A stretch of 64,000 nt of DNA from Parasalinivibrio latis (GCF_036825535.1 NZ_CP098813.1:496001-560000), one strand, 5' to 3'; numbered from the stretch's first letter, positions 1 to 8,861 are shown. Notes: a model not told the origin generated them from the letters alone. Made by a program: numbers and translations.

Positions 1-280
1 TGATACGAGATTTGTGCCCAGACAGGGATACCTCAAATATTCCGGATTCCATTGCAACTATCAGGTCCCCATTGTCACCTAAAGCAATACAACCCGGAAT
101 TTCCGGCACATCCCAGTGTTGAACAACACCGGAATCCATGAAAAAACAAAATATTTTCCTTTCCAAAGTTGCCACCCAATACAGCGCTTGTTTTTCTGCG
201 CACCAAAGGGGGCTTTCTCCTACCACATTCTGGCAATCAACCAATATTTCAACGTTTCTATTTAATACAGAAATACCCAT
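1..280 (-). CDS. SMP-30/gluconolactonase family lactonase, N-terminal part
   Basis: The reverse strand from the ATG at 280 reads MGISVLNRNVEILVDC and then GESPLW...ALYWV, the hallmark N-terminal signature of the SMP-30/regucalcin lactonase beta-propeller, whose Glu in GESP is a metal ligand. About 93 residues are present; the C-terminal two thirds lie beyond the window edge. It follows the uronate-dehydrogenase-like gene by 60 bases on the same strand. In that position it would hydrolyse the aldonic or aldaric lactone made by that enzyme. Family is clear; the sugar is inferred from neighbours. Confidence 0.85.
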   Translation of the reverse strand, partial: MGISVLNRNVEILVDCQNVVGESPLWCAEKQALYWVATLERKIFCFFMDSGVVQHWDVPEIPGCIALGDNGDLIVAMESGIFEVSLSGHKSRI

Positions 281-340
281 CAGAATGATTCCCTAAAACG
301 AAAAATATAAGCGCTTATTCTTTTACTGAATTACCACTTG

Positions 341-1138
341 CTACTTGAAATTCTTATCTGCGAAACGACCACCAATCAGCGTAAAGTGGCTGGTAGGGTC
401 TTCTTCTGGGGGGATTGCTTCAATAGTTTCCAAATAGTCATCCGCACTGTCTAACGGTAAATAGCCTATTCTCTTTGCGGTTGGGTTTGACAAATTAAAC
501 CGGCTGTTATTGGAAACACCGTAAAGAACATGGAAACCGTCGGTATTGTCTGACAGGCAGCTTTCAACCAGCCTGCAAATATCTCCGGCGCTGATCCAGG
601 TTAAAAGATCCCGCCTGTATTCAGGTTTGTCCTGGAAATTAAAAATCCGCAATGCATAACCATTTACCCCCTCTTTGACGCACTTCAGCCTTAGTAGTTC
701 TTCGCCAGCCACTTTGCTGAACCCGTAAAGGCTGTCGGCCTGGGTTGACATCGACTCGGTGAAACACGCATCCGCTTTGTAAAGGCCAATAGCGTGAACC
801 GAACTTGCGTAGACGATTTTTTTCACTCCGGATTGAACAGCCAAATCCAAAACGTTTTGGGTTCCTATGACATTTAAGTCAAGCACCGTTGCCCAATCCT
901 GACTGTTTGGTGTTCCAGCCAGGTGAACCACCACATCAATGTTCTCAAAACACTCTTCGAGGCTTTTCGTGTCAGTAATGTCAGCCGGACAATACCGCTC
1001 TTCCTCAGTCACATCCAATTCTGGAAAGATATCGGTCAGAATCAGGTTAAAGCGGCTTTTATCGAGCCCCTGACGCAGTGCTTTGCCTATTCTGCCGGCC
1101 GCACCGGTAATAAGGACATTAGTCTTACATGTAACCAA
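341..1138 (-). CDS. NAD-dependent sugar dehydrogenase, uronate dehydrogenase-like (extended SDR)
   Basis: A 265-residue NAD(P)-binding Rossmann protein of the epimerase/dehydratase class. It has a GAAGRIG nucleotide loop near residue 12, an ASSVHAIG strand carrying the catalytic Ser, and YGFSK as the YxxxK catalytic pair. The whole length, including the C-terminal PPEEDPTSHFTLIGGRF, resembles bacterial uronate dehydrogenase (Udh), which oxidises glucuronate or galacturonate to aldaric lactones in the cytoplasm. From memory Udh has Asn after the second Ser (ASSNH); here it is Val, so the substrate may differ. The start is TTG, supported by a GAGGGA ribosome site just upstream; no ATG is in frame nearby. 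It lies between an RraA-like gene and a lactonase in one operon. Confidence 0.8.
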   Translation of the reverse strand: MVTCKTNVLITGAAGRIGKALRQGLDKSRFNLILTDIFPELDVTEEERYCPADITDTKSLEECFENIDVVVHLAGTPNSQDWATVLDLNVIGTQNVLDLAVQSGVKKIVYASSVHAIGLYKADACFTESMSTQADSLYGFSKVAGEELLRLKCVKEGVNGYALRIFNFQDKPEYRRDLLTWISAGDICRLVESCLSDNTDGFHVLYGVSNNSRFNLSNPTAKRIGYLPLDSADDYLETIEAIPPEEDPTSHFTLIGGRFADKNFK

Positions 1139-1157
1139 CGTTGGTCCCTCTGATCAG

Positions 1158-1907
1158 TTACTGATGAGATGAATCTTGTTGTTCAAGAAATGACTGGTAA
1201 GCCGCCCGCGTTTCTTCGTTCGGCGGGTAGAGTCCAATGACCGCGCTACCTTCCTCGACACGCCTTTTTACATACTCTTCAAATTTCTCCATCGCAACGG
1301 CTTCACCGGCAATGTCATCAGCAATCGCTTGTGGGATAACAATGATCCCATCGCCATCACCCACAAGGACATCCCCTGGGTAAACGGGCACACCACCACA
1401 GCCAATCGGAACATTAATATCCACTGCATGGTGTTTGGTTAAATTTGTAGGGGCACTGGGTTTGGCACAGAAAACCGGCATATCCAATTCTGATGCGTCT
1501 GCTGCGTCCCTTACACCGGCATCTGAGACAAACCCCGCACAATTTCTGTATTGTAGTCTTGCAAGCAAGATGCTTCCTGCACTCGCTGCACTGGCGTCCT
1601 GCCTGCAATCAGAGACCAGAACCTTACCTGCCGGTACGTTTTCAACAGCAACGCGTTGTGGATGGGCGGGATCTTTGAATGCTTCAACAGTATCAATATC
1701 TTCACGGGCAGGGATATAGCGCAAGGTGAAAGCCTGCCCGACCATTTGTATGTCCCGACGGTTAAGCCTGGAGACCCCCTGAATGTAGGTATTCCGGTAA
1801 CCTCTTTTAAGAAGCAGTGTATGGAGAGTCGGTGTGGCTACACCTGAAAGTTTCTGTCTGGTTTCTTCAGTCAGTACATACTCTGGCTTAAATGCAGTAT
1901 TTGTCAT
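1158..1907 (-). CDS. RraA-like protein, possible 2-oxo-acid aldolase
   Basis: About 249 residues of the RraA/HMG-aldolase fold (COG0684). The G-V-R-D-x-x-D metal and substrate motif is visible (SDAGVRDAAD), as is the late GDGDGIIVIP strand. Family members include RNase E inhibitors and class II pyruvate aldolases acting on 4-hydroxy-2-oxo acids; the RD motif and sugar-acid setting favour the enzyme role. The reading frame extends 24 codons further, but the ATG at 1907 has a GAGGGAACC ribosome site and is preferred. It sits 119 bases after the GntR gene and 19 before the dehydrogenase. The reaction is not shown by sequence. Confidence 0.75.
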   Translation of the reverse strand: MTNTAFKPEYVLTEETRQKLSGVATPTLHTLLLKRGYRNTYIQGVSRLNRRDIQMVGQAFTLRYIPAREDIDTVEAFKDPAHPQRVAVENVPAGKVLVSDCRQDASAASAGSILLARLQYRNCAGFVSDAGVRDAADASELDMPVFCAKPSAPTNLTKHHAVDINVPIGCGGVPVYPGDVLVGDGDGIIVIPQAIADDIAGEAVAMEKFEEYVKRRVEEGSAVIGLYPPNEETRAAYQSFLEQQDSSHQ

Positions 1908-1983
1908 GGTTCCCTCATCAAACGTCACCCTGGACTTCCAAACCTGTCCAAGTTGTAACCAACGATACCACTGCGACAATTAC

Positions 1984-1994
1984 TAATCAAACAA
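1984..1994 (-). promoter_or_regulatory. Degenerate copy of the FadR-class operator
   Basis: On the reverse strand TTGTTTGATTA matches the TTGTTTGACAA operator at 9 of 11 positions, 77 bases before the RraA-like start. The second half-site is broken, so this may be weak or accidental. Confidence 0.25.
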
Positions 1995-2026
1995 CTTTTT
2001 ACAACTTTAAGTAAATTGGCATCCAC

Positions 2027-2743
2027 CTAGGCTGGAATGCCATCAAACATGCGGGACCGGGCATTGTCCAAATGTGTCTTCATCGCGGTTTTTGCTGCGT
2101 CTGCATCCGCAGCCTCGATGGCTTCAACAATGGCTTCGTGTTCCCGTTGAACCAGTTCCAGGCGGGATACAGAGTGCATCAGGGAAAGGTTTCGCGTGAT
2201 ATTCAGACCTTCTTTGACACTTTTTTCCAGAGACCTCGTCACCGTGCTGTAAAAATGGTTATTGGACGCTTCAACAATCGCCAAGTGGAAATAGAAGTCC
2301 TCATCCACTGCCGGAAGACTTGATTCATTGGCAATTTTAATGGCCTCGAAAGCGCTTCTGATTTTAAGAAGTTGCTCCGGTGTACGGCGGATAGCAGCCA
2401 AACCGGCAGCTTCTGACTCAAGTGCACAACGAAATTCAAAGCAGCGCTGAATATCTGCGATACTGGAGAGGCGCGCGAATTGCAAAACCGCTTCATCCGG
2501 CCGCTTCAAAACAAAGCTTCCTGACCCCCGCCGAGACGCAATCAGCTTATCCTCCCGCAACCGGGATAAAGCTTCTCGCAAAATTGGTCTCGATACCTGA
2601 TAAACCTTACAAAGCTGCGCTTCAGTTGGTAACTTCGAATTCACCTCATAGGTACCATCCATTATTGCTGCAAATATCTGCTCATAAACTGAAGCACTCA
2701 ATGATTGAGCAGCAGGAGTGCGCGTTACTGGCTGATCACTCAT
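2027..2743 (-). CDS. GntR-family regulator, FadR/FCD subfamily
   Basis: A 238-residue regulator. The N-terminal winged helix (residues about 15-80) has the GntR signature KLPTEAQLCKVYQVSRPILREALSRL. The C-terminal helical FCD domain carries the D...H metal-type residues (FYFHLAIVEASNNHFY). FCD regulators sense small organic acids and mostly repress sugar-acid operons. It heads the leftward operon with the RraA-like, dehydrogenase and lactonase genes, and faces the mutarotase gene across a 558-base gap. That gap holds two copies of the FadR-class palindrome TTGTTTGACAA, and a third copy precedes the transporter operon. It is the obvious candidate to bind all three. Confidence 0.88.
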   Translation of the reverse strand: MSDQPVTRTPAAQSLSASVYEQIFAAIMDGTYEVNSKLPTEAQLCKVYQVSRPILREALSRLREDKLIASRRGSGSFVLKRPDEAVLQFARLSSIADIQRCFEFRCALESEAAGLAAIRRTPEQLLKIRSAFEAIKIANESSLPAVDEDFYFHLAIVEASNNHFYSTVTRSLEKSVKEGLNITRNLSLMHSVSRLELVQREHEAIVEAIEAADADAAKTAMKTHLDNARSRMFDGIPA

Positions 2744-2958
2744 AGTTTTTATTTATCCACCCTTAACGTTCTGTTTTTGTAAAACTCATATCCCTTTCAG
2801 GAACAATCCATCGGTCACCTAAAACACTGGTTAGGTTCAAAACATCAACTTTCAAACCTCTCATTAAAGTTGTTCAAAATCAATGTCCATTCTCGAATCA
2901 CGCCTAACATTCAAGCTTTATCTGCGATTTCTATCCTTAATTATATTCAAAAATAAGC

Positions 2959-2977
2959 ATATTTGTTTGACAAATAT
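2959..2977. promoter_or_regulatory. FadR-class GntR operator 1 (perfect palindrome)
   Basis: ATATTTGTTTGACAAATAT is an 8-base perfect inverted repeat around a 3-base centre. Its core matches the TNGTnnnACNA consensus known for FadR-subfamily regulators. It lies upstream of the gntR gene whose product probably binds it. Confidence 0.72.
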
Positions 2978-3197
2978 CTTATTATTGACGGTTAGCCACA
3001 GCAAATCCACCCAATCAGCTACGCCGAGTTACCTCCAGTTCCCCCCCCTTTCAACTCATCCCATCATCCATTGAAAACGCCTTCCTGTAAGCTAATGTAA
3101 GATTCCATCACTTATCTATCAAGCGGCTATTTCTCATTGGCAAAGGGGGAAGAACTAAAAATCAGGCAACTCATGCGCCATCTCAAAAACCGGAAGC

Positions 3198-3208
3198 TTG
3201 TTTGACAA
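3198..3208 (+). promoter_or_regulatory. FadR-class GntR operator 2, overlapping a -35 box
   Basis: The identical core TTGTTTGACAA lies 94 bases before the mutarotase start. It contains a perfect TTGACA -35 hexamer at 3202-3207, so binding would block RNA polymerase; the -10 element is only approximate (TAAAAG at 3223). Confidence 0.68.
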
Positions 3209-3301
3209 ATACTTACAAAAAATAAAAGAATACCTCCCGCCTTTGATGACATATCAGCCGGATTTTGGCTTTTCAAAATAGTTTCGGGACAGGACAACGC
3301 C

Positions 3302-4216
3302 ATGAACAGGGACGACGTAATACAGCTGGCAAACAAAGTAAACCGGGTAACCGTTGTTCCATCTTATGGAGGGCGGATAACTGGTTGGGATACGCTGACA
3401 GACACCTGCTGGACGCCAGTTCTGAAAAAGATCTCAACGAATACATGTAACCCCTTATTCCCCGAAAAGGGTGGCTGCTTTCCACTGGTACCATTTTCAA
3501 ACCGAATTGCTCACGGACATTTTCAATTTCAGGGGAAAACAGTTCTCCAGCCAGCCCATCCTGTTGCCTCCCCCCACGCAATGCATGGGCATGGAAATAC
3601 AAGCAACTGGACAGTAACCCGACGGGGTTCAGATTTCGTAGAAATGAGTTATCGGCACAAGAAGGACAGTTGGCCGTGGGACTATATCGCCACACAAAAA
3701 ATATCCATTGATGACAATGGACTGGAATGCGAATTGTCCGTACAAAACTTGGCCGATAGTGACATGCCTGTTGGTCTTGGGTTCCACCCTTATTTCGCAA
3801 ATCCTGGCAATGCTACCGTTTATTTCGATGCGGAAGAATGCTGGCCTTTTGGATCATCAATGATACCCGAAGGCGCGTGCACCATTAGAGATGAATGGTC
3901 AACTAAGCATGGTTACGCCATTAAAGGGAATGATTTGACCTTGGGCTATTCAGGATGGAAACAGCACGCGAAGATAGAATGGCGTTCACCAAACCTGTCC
4001 ATTGCCATCAAATCAAGCGAAAACTTGGATCACTTAATCCTGCATATACCACCTCAAGCTGATTATTGGTGCTTGGAGCCCGTCAGCCATGTAACTGATA
4101 CATTTAACCTGATATCAAAAGGCATTAAAAACACCGGGCATATTGTTTTAGCCCCTGGAGGATTTACAAAAGCGACAACTCGCTTTGACATTGAACGGCT
4201 AATCAGCAGCAAATAA
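3302..4216 (+). CDS. Aldose 1-epimerase family protein (mutarotase)
   Basis: A 304-residue GalM-fold protein. Family residues are visible in order: NRIAHGHFQF (substrate Arg), HGHG (first catalytic His), GFHPYF (second His) and CLEPVSH (catalytic Glu). It would interconvert alpha and beta anomers so that the dehydrogenase receives the form it oxidises. Being beside a uronate-type dehydrogenase and a lactonase, it is probably a mutarotase for that sugar rather than for galactose in the Leloir pathway. It is a single-gene unit that ends at a strong hairpin before the convergent aldehyde dehydrogenase. Confidence 0.83.
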   Translation: MNRDDVIQLANKVNRVTVVPSYGGRITGWDTLTDTCWTPVLKKISTNTCNPLFPEKGGCFPLVPFSNRIAHGHFQFQGKTVLQPAHPVASPHAMHGHGNTSNWTVTRRGSDFVEMSYRHKKDSWPWDYIATQKISIDDNGLECELSVQNLADSDMPVGLGFHPYFANPGNATVYFDAEECWPFGSSMIPEGACTIRDEWSTKHGYAIKGNDLTLGYSGWKQHAKIEWRSPNLSIAIKSSENLDHLILHIPPQADYWCLEPVSHVTDTFNLISKGIKNTGHIVLAPGGFTKATTRFDIERLISSK

Positions 4217-4260
4217 GTACGTCCCCCTCATGCCTTTGTCCTTATATTCCCGACTGCAAA

Positions 4261-4296
4261 GCCCCAGTCCAAAGCGGTATTGTATTGGACTGGGGC
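4261..4296. terminator. Bidirectional hairpin between convergent genes
   Basis: GCCCCAGTCCAA and TTGGACTGGGGC form a perfect 12-base stem with a 12-base loop, between the mutarotase stop and the convergent dehydrogenase stop. There is no long T run, so termination efficiency is uncertain. Confidence 0.7.
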
Positions 4297-4367
4297 AGTA
4301 AATAATGGAAAGACGCAAAACGATGGTTCAATGAATCAGGCAAAAAAAATTCTTAGAAATTGCTCAT

Positions 4368-5951
4368 TCACTTTAGGATTCGCCCATCTATTAATCGTGT
4401 AACCCGTTGCGGATTATCATCTCGAAGCGCCTCTGGCATCAACCACGCGGGAATATCCTGATAGCAGACCGGGCGTAAAAATCGTTGTATAGAAGCACTG
4501 CCAACAGATGTAGAGCGGCTGTCAGATGTCGACGGGTACGGACCTCCATGCACCATTGAGTGACAGACCTCCACACCGGTTGGGAAACCATTGCACAATA
4601 TGCGGCCTGCTTTTCTCTCCAGGATTGGCAGCAGTCTCTTCACCAGGTCAGCATCAGATTCATCCATATGGAGTGTCGCGGTGAGCTGCCCTTCCAGGTT
4701 CTCCGCAATTTGCTTAAATTCATCTTCTGACTCACAGGCAATCACAAGTGAGCTTGCACCAAATATTTCCTCTGACAGACGTTCATCAGCAAGAAAATGA
4801 AGCGCCGTAGTAAAGTAAAGCCTGGCCCGGCATTGGTTGAGACCATTTTCAACACGTCCATGGGATATTTCCACGACAGAGTCATCATTTTTCATTTTGG
4901 TACTGGCTTTGGCATAGGCCTGATAGATTCCCGGTGTCAGCATAGTTTGAGGCTCTGAGGCTCCTAGCTCTTTAGATACCACCTCTAAAAACTTATCAAG
5001 TGCCGGTCCGACCTTAGCAATAACAAGCCCAGGATTGGTACATAGCTGCCCAGCCCCCATTGTCAGTGAAGAGACAAATTTTTTCGCGATATCTTCACCC
5101 CGGTTTTTTAAAGCCCCTTGCATAAGGAACACCGGATTACTGCTGCTCATTTCTGCATATACCGGAATAGGTTCCGGCCGATGGAATGCAACATTCATTA
5201 ACGCGGTCCCTCCGGCACGGGATCCCGTGAAACCGACAGCTTTAACTCTGTGATCCGATACCAGAGTTGTTCCTATTTCGTTTCCTACGCCAAATAGAAG
5301 AGCGAATACGCCCTCATGAAGACCACAGGATTTCACCGCATTTTGAATAGCGCGACCAACCAGCTCGGAAGCACCGGGATGTGCAGAATGGCCTTTCACG
5401 ATAACCGGTGCTCCTGCTGCAAGCGCTGACGCGGTGTCTCCCCCGGCAACTGAAAAAGCCAACGGGAAATTACTCGCCCCAAATACTGCCACAGGCCCTA
5501 GAGGGATATGTTGCATGCGTAAATCAGATCGAGGAAGAGGCTGCCTTCCGGGTATTGCAGAATCAACTCTGATGCCTAACCAACTGCCTTCGCGGACAAG
5601 TTCCGCAAACATGTACAATTGACCAATGGTTCGCGCCCGCTCTCCTTCAAGCCTCACAGTAGGAAGTCCACTTTCCTGACTGGCCCGGAGAATCAATTCA
5701 TCCCCCAGCAACGCGATTTCTCGTGCGATTTCTTCCAGAAATCTCGCGCGTTCTTCCAAACTGGTAAGGCGATAGCTGTCAAAAGCCTCCCATGCCAAAG
5801 CACAGGCATGATCTACATCTTCACCAGTGCCACCACCAAAAACAGGCTCCATTACATTTCCGGTGGCAGGGTTTACCGCACTAAATCCTTGCTGTTTTCC
5901 GAATATTTCTTCTGAACCAATCAGCATGCATCCTTTCACGTTCATAGACAT
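4368..5951 (-). CDS. 2,5-dioxovalerate (2-oxoglutarate semialdehyde) dehydrogenase
   Basis: A 527-residue aldehyde dehydrogenase of the longer ketoglutarate-semialdehyde type. It shows GASNFPLAFS, GFTGSRAGG, the catalytic Glu in YAEMSSSNPVF and the catalytic Cys in GAGQLCTNPG, where ordinary ALDHs have FxxxGQxC. These enzymes oxidise 2-oxoglutarate semialdehyde to 2-oxoglutarate as the last step of oxidative pentose, uronate and aldarate pathways (EC 1.2.1.26). It lies 218 bases downstream of the enolase-superfamily gene on the same strand. A second ATG at 5945 is better spaced from the AGAGAG upstream and may be the true start. Confidence 0.83.
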   Translation of the reverse strand: MSMNVKGCMLIGSEEIFGKQQGFSAVNPATGNVMEPVFGGGTGEDVDHACALAWEAFDSYRLTSLEERARFLEEIAREIALLGDELILRASQESGLPTVRLEGERARTIGQLYMFAELVREGSWLGIRVDSAIPGRQPLPRSDLRMQHIPLGPVAVFGASNFPLAFSVAGGDTASALAAGAPVIVKGHSAHPGASELVGRAIQNAVKSCGLHEGVFALLFGVGNEIGTTLVSDHRVKAVGFTGSRAGGTALMNVAFHRPEPIPVYAEMSSSNPVFLMQGALKNRGEDIAKKFVSSLTMGAGQLCTNPGLVIAKVGPALDKFLEVVSKELGASEPQTMLTPGIYQAYAKASTKMKNDDSVVEISHGRVENGLNQCRARLYFTTALHFLADERLSEEIFGASSLVIACESEDEFKQIAENLEGQLTATLHMDESDADLVKRLLPILERKAGRILCNGFPTGVEVCHSMVHGGPYPSTSDSRSTSVGSASIQRFLRPVCYQDIPAWLMPEALRDDNPQRVTRLIDGRILK

Positions 5952-6000
5952 CTCTCTTTTTAACGAAAACCCCGGTATTAGGAATTTGGCGTGCAGCCAA

Positions 6001-6035
6001 GTATTACGGCATATTGAATAAGCCGTTCGTAATAC
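6001..6035. repeat. Inverted repeat between dehydratase and dehydrogenase genes
   Basis: GTATTACG at 6001-6008 and CGTAATAC at 6028-6035 are perfect inverted copies, with an inner GGC/GCC pair. The element lies about 50 bases before the aldehyde dehydrogenase start. It could be a transcript hairpin or a second regulator's operator; it does not resemble the TTGTTTGACAA sites. Confidence 0.5.
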
Positions 6036-6169
6036 GTTATTTCAGCCATTAGGACGTATATCTTTCAAAATTCGGCTGTTGCTTCTTTTAAAAAAAACAA
6101 TACAGATGCGAACCCTGAAAAAAGTATTTTTAAATAGGAATTAGAAAGTTAAGTGCTTTCCCACTTCTC

Positions 6170-7393
6170 TCAGTTCTTAGTGTTCCTCTTGGAATTCAGA
6201 AAACTTGCCCGAGAATATTTGGGCTGAAAATATACGTGTTCATTAAACGTACCGTTTTCGTAATCTCCTGAATCAGGGCTCCCCGGAATACTGACGTTCC
6301 TTTTACTCGGGTATTTTTTCACCAAATCTTTATTCAAAGCCACACCTAGGCCTGGCCTGTCAGGGACGACAAGTTTTCCACCAGAAACGTCTATCGGATA
6401 GTCAATAATTTGCTCTTTCAGATCGCAATCCCGCTGAAAACGTTCCATTGAGAGGCAGTTTGGAATGCTTGCCATCACATGGAGAGCTGCATATTCCCCG
6501 ACAGGCCCCAAGCTTCCTGCATGCGGGGCAATAGTTGCAAATTCAGCTTCTGCCAATGCTGCTATTTTTTTCATCTGGGTTATACCGCCACAGCGTCCCG
6601 TGTCCGGCTGCAGGACATTCACGCCCAAAGAAAGTAACTCCCGGTAACTCCATATTCCGCCTTTACGCTCCCCGGCAGCAAGGGGGATGTTCACCCTTTC
6701 ACCGACAGCTCTCAGGCCTTCCGGATATTCAGGCGCAACTGGATCCTCAAGAAATAAAAGATCAAAGGGTTCAAGAGCCTGGCCGACTGCAACAGCATCT
6801 TTGGGGGACAGCCATGCGGGGCCATGTAAATCAACGGCAATATCCACCTCATTCCCAACAACCCGGCGAACTGCTTCTGTCTTGGAAACGATGTTTTTAA
6901 TACCACCTAATTTGACAATGCTGTATCCGTTTTTAACCGCTTTGGCAGCACTTTGGGCTGAACCCGCGTGAACATAGACCTTCACCTGATCCCGGATTTT
7001 ACCGCCGAGAAGATTGTAGACCGGCGTATTCAACGCTTTCCCTTTTAAGTCCCAAAGTGCCATGTCAATTCCCGTCATAGCACCAAAACCGACGGTTCCT
7101 GTCTGGCCATGCCCCATCATGGCATTAAGCATTTTTTGCCATATTCTTTCCGATTGGAAAACATCATCCCCGATGAGCAGTTCCGCCAGGTCTGCCACCG
7201 CCCGCTCAACCACCCGTGGCCACCCGCTGCACTCACCGATACCTGAAAGGCCACACTCAGTAACTATTTCCACAAACAACCAGTTACGACTGCCGGCAGT
7301 GTGGTCGCTTGAGGAATGATTCTCCCCTCCCCACGCTGTTTCACCAGCTAACGGCGCCTGCATCAACAATGTTCTTATTTCTGCTATTTTCAC
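6170..7393 (-). CDS. Mandelate racemase/muconate lactonizing (enolase) superfamily sugar-acid dehydratase
   Basis: A 407-residue enolase-superfamily enzyme. Metal ligands are visible as Asp in VDLHG, Glu in LEDPVAPE and Glu in AAGERK; the Asp-His dyad appears as LQPD and IAPH. The DLHG pattern and SIVKLGG segment are closest to D-galactonate dehydratase, in which the His after the metal Asp is a catalytic base. The KxK motif of racemases and cycloisomerases is not intact. It would remove water from the aldonate or aldarate made by dehydrogenase plus lactonase. The C-terminus (from about residue 365) is an unusual basic tail. First gene of the leftward pair with the aldehyde dehydrogenase. Confidence 0.82.
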   Translation of the reverse strand: MKIAEIRTLLMQAPLAGETAWGGENHSSSDHTAGSRNWLFVEIVTECGLSGIGECSGWPRVVERAVADLAELLIGDDVFQSERIWQKMLNAMMGHGQTGTVGFGAMTGIDMALWDLKGKALNTPVYNLLGGKIRDQVKVYVHAGSAQSAAKAVKNGYSIVKLGGIKNIVSKTEAVRRVVGNEVDIAVDLHGPAWLSPKDAVAVGQALEPFDLLFLEDPVAPEYPEGLRAVGERVNIPLAAGERKGGIWSYRELLSLGVNVLQPDTGRCGGITQMKKIAALAEAEFATIAPHAGSLGPVGEYAALHVMASIPNCLSMERFQRDCDLKEQIIDYPIDVSGGKLVVPDRPGLGVALNKDLVKKYPSKRNVSIPGSPDSGDYENGTFNEHVYFQPKYSRASFLNSKRNTKN

Positions 7394-7831
7394 GGTGGAA
7401 CCTCTTTTTAAAAGGGCATACTCAAGTGCTTTATCCCCGGCTTTTATTCGATGCTGTGACTTTTTCTAAATGTATTGGTTAATTATTAATCCTATTCAAT
7501 AGCACGCCACCACTCAACCAAAATTAACATATATTTACATCTTGTAGGGATTAATATTCACAATATGTCTTAAGTTAGTCATTGAAGCGTTTTGAGTGAA
7601 ACTGCCAAGATGTGTGATTTAATCTTTATATATCAATATATTGTGATATTTTTAAATTAACTTAATCAACCAATGTCATATTTGAATATTTGATCAAAAT
7701 ACTATAATTAGTAATAGTTGTTTGACAACATATTTGCTGTCATCCAGTATGAAGAACGTGAAATGAGAAAGTTCGTTAACTGTTTCACCTCTTACTAAAA
7801 TACAACTGATAGAACGAAGCAAAGGACAGCT
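7394..7831. other. 438-base divergent control region
   Basis: A very AT-rich gap between the leftward dehydratase-dehydrogenase pair and the rightward TctCBA operon. It contains the third FadR-class operator (7718-7728). No protein-coding frame or RNA gene is supportable. Confidence 0.6.
7718..7728 (+). promoter_or_regulatory. FadR-class GntR operator 3
   Basis: TTGTTTGACAA again, identical to the cores at 2963 and 3198 and about 100 bases before the tctC-like start. It also contains TTGACA as a possible -35. This links the transporter operon, and perhaps the divergent catabolic pair, to the same regulator. Confidence 0.68.
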
Positions 7832-8785
7832 ATGAAACTTCTAAAAACGATTGTGTGTTCACTTGCGATTGCTTTGCCGGGTGTATCCGCCGCGGCAAGC
7901 GACTACCCTACCCGTCCTGTAACCATTGTCGTCCCTTACGGTCCGGGCGGTTCAACGGACGTTTTAATGCGTGTCACAGCAAAACACCTTGAAACGCATT
8001 TGGGTCAGAAAATTATTGTAAAAAATGTTCCCGGTGCTGGCGGCAGCATTGGATGGACTCAGGCCAAAAAAGCGAAAGCTGATGGCTACACCATTGCCCC
8101 GCTGACCAACTCCATGATGGTCAGACAAGAAATTGGTGCCAGCCAGGTAGGCGTGCACGACTTCACACCAGTAGCAAACCTTGGCTATGTATCCCTGACG
8201 GTTACCGGTAAAGGCAAAGGCGGTAAATACAATGATTTCGGAGAACTGGTTGAAGCCGCCAAAAAAACACCAGGGGAAATTTCGATCGGTATGTCTATAG
8301 GCACTCCGGCCCAGTTTGCTGCGGCAGAAGCTGAAAACGCATCAGGTGCGAAATTCAAACTTGTAAACACCGGTGATGGCGGCTCACGTAAAGCAGCAGC
8401 CCTGGGTGGCCACATTGACTCATTCATTCAGCCAATCAACGGCGTGGCAGCGGGTCACAAGGATGGCAGCCTGAAAGTGCTGGCGGTGATGTCTGAGGAA
8501 CGCCTTCCATTCCTGGCTGATATTCCAACAGCGAAAGAGCTTGGTGTCGATATTGTGTACCAGCTGTTTTACGGTATGGGTGTGCCAAAAGGCACCTCCG
8601 AAGATCGTATTGCGGTACTTCAAAAAGCATTTGCCGACCTTGGTGACAACCAAGCCTACCAAAAAGAGTTGGAAGGCATGAGCTTCCTGTGGTCTTACTC
8701 AAAAGGAGACGAGTTCCAAAACGTTATTAACAACGTTGAAGAGTCTGTTATTTTCCTTGCAAAAGATCTGGGCTTCAAAAAATAA
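7832..8785 (+). CDS. Tripartite tricarboxylate transporter solute-binding protein (TctC/Bug family)
   Basis: A 317-residue periplasmic binding protein. It has a 20-odd residue signal peptide ending near SAAASDYP, then the Bug-family opening YPTRPVTIVVPYGPGGSTDV and GQKIIVKNVPGAGGSIG. Family members bind carboxylates and sugar acids through two water molecules and hand them to TctAB. Context with uronate and aldarate enzymes makes a sugar acid the likely ligand. It heads an operon with TctB and TctA and is followed by a hairpin that may set its higher expression. Confidence 0.9.
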   Translation: MKLLKTIVCSLAIALPGVSAAASDYPTRPVTIVVPYGPGGSTDVLMRVTAKHLETHLGQKIIVKNVPGAGGSIGWTQAKKAKADGYTIAPLTNSMMVRQEIGASQVGVHDFTPVANLGYVSLTVTGKGKGGKYNDFGELVEAAKKTPGEISIGMSIGTPAQFAAAEAENASGAKFKLVNTGDGGSRKAAALGGHIDSFIQPINGVAAGHKDGSLKVLAVMSEERLPFLADIPTAKELGVDIVYQLFYGMGVPKGTSEDRIAVLQKAFADLGDNQAYQKELEGMSFLWSYSKGDEFQNVINNVEESVIFLAKDLGFKK

Positions 8786-8810
8786 AATGATCATCCTCTG
8801 ATCGTGGAAA

Positions 8811-8841
8811 AGAGGTGGGGTTGATAGTCAGCTCCGCCTCT
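8811..8841 (+). promoter_or_regulatory. Intercistronic hairpin after tctC
   Basis: AGAGGTGGGG and CTCCGCCTCT pair over ten positions in RNA, two of them G-U, with an 11-base loop. It sits between the binding-protein gene and the tctB gene without a T run, so it is more likely a stability or partial-termination element than a full terminator. Confidence 0.5.
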
Positions 8842-8861
8842 CAGTTTTAAGGTTGAGCATC

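Larger units (their letters stand above)
2744..3301. other. 558-base divergent control region, no gene
   Basis: An AT-rich gap between the leftward gntR-rraA-dehydrogenase-lactonase operon and the rightward mutarotase gene. It carries two exact FadR-class operators (separate entries) and, on the reverse strand, a TATAAT box at 2940-2945 that could serve the gntR operon although its -35 element is poor. Short open frames inside have no ribosome sites and no recognisable protein. Confidence 0.6.

Noticed and set aside
1158..1979. Longer 273-codon version of the RraA-like gene
   Set aside because: The extra 24 codons have no ribosome site, while the ATG at 1907 has GAGGGAACC and begins at the conserved region.
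2883..3074. 63-codon frame in the divergent control region
   Set aside because: AT-rich chance frame spanning an operator; no ribosome site.
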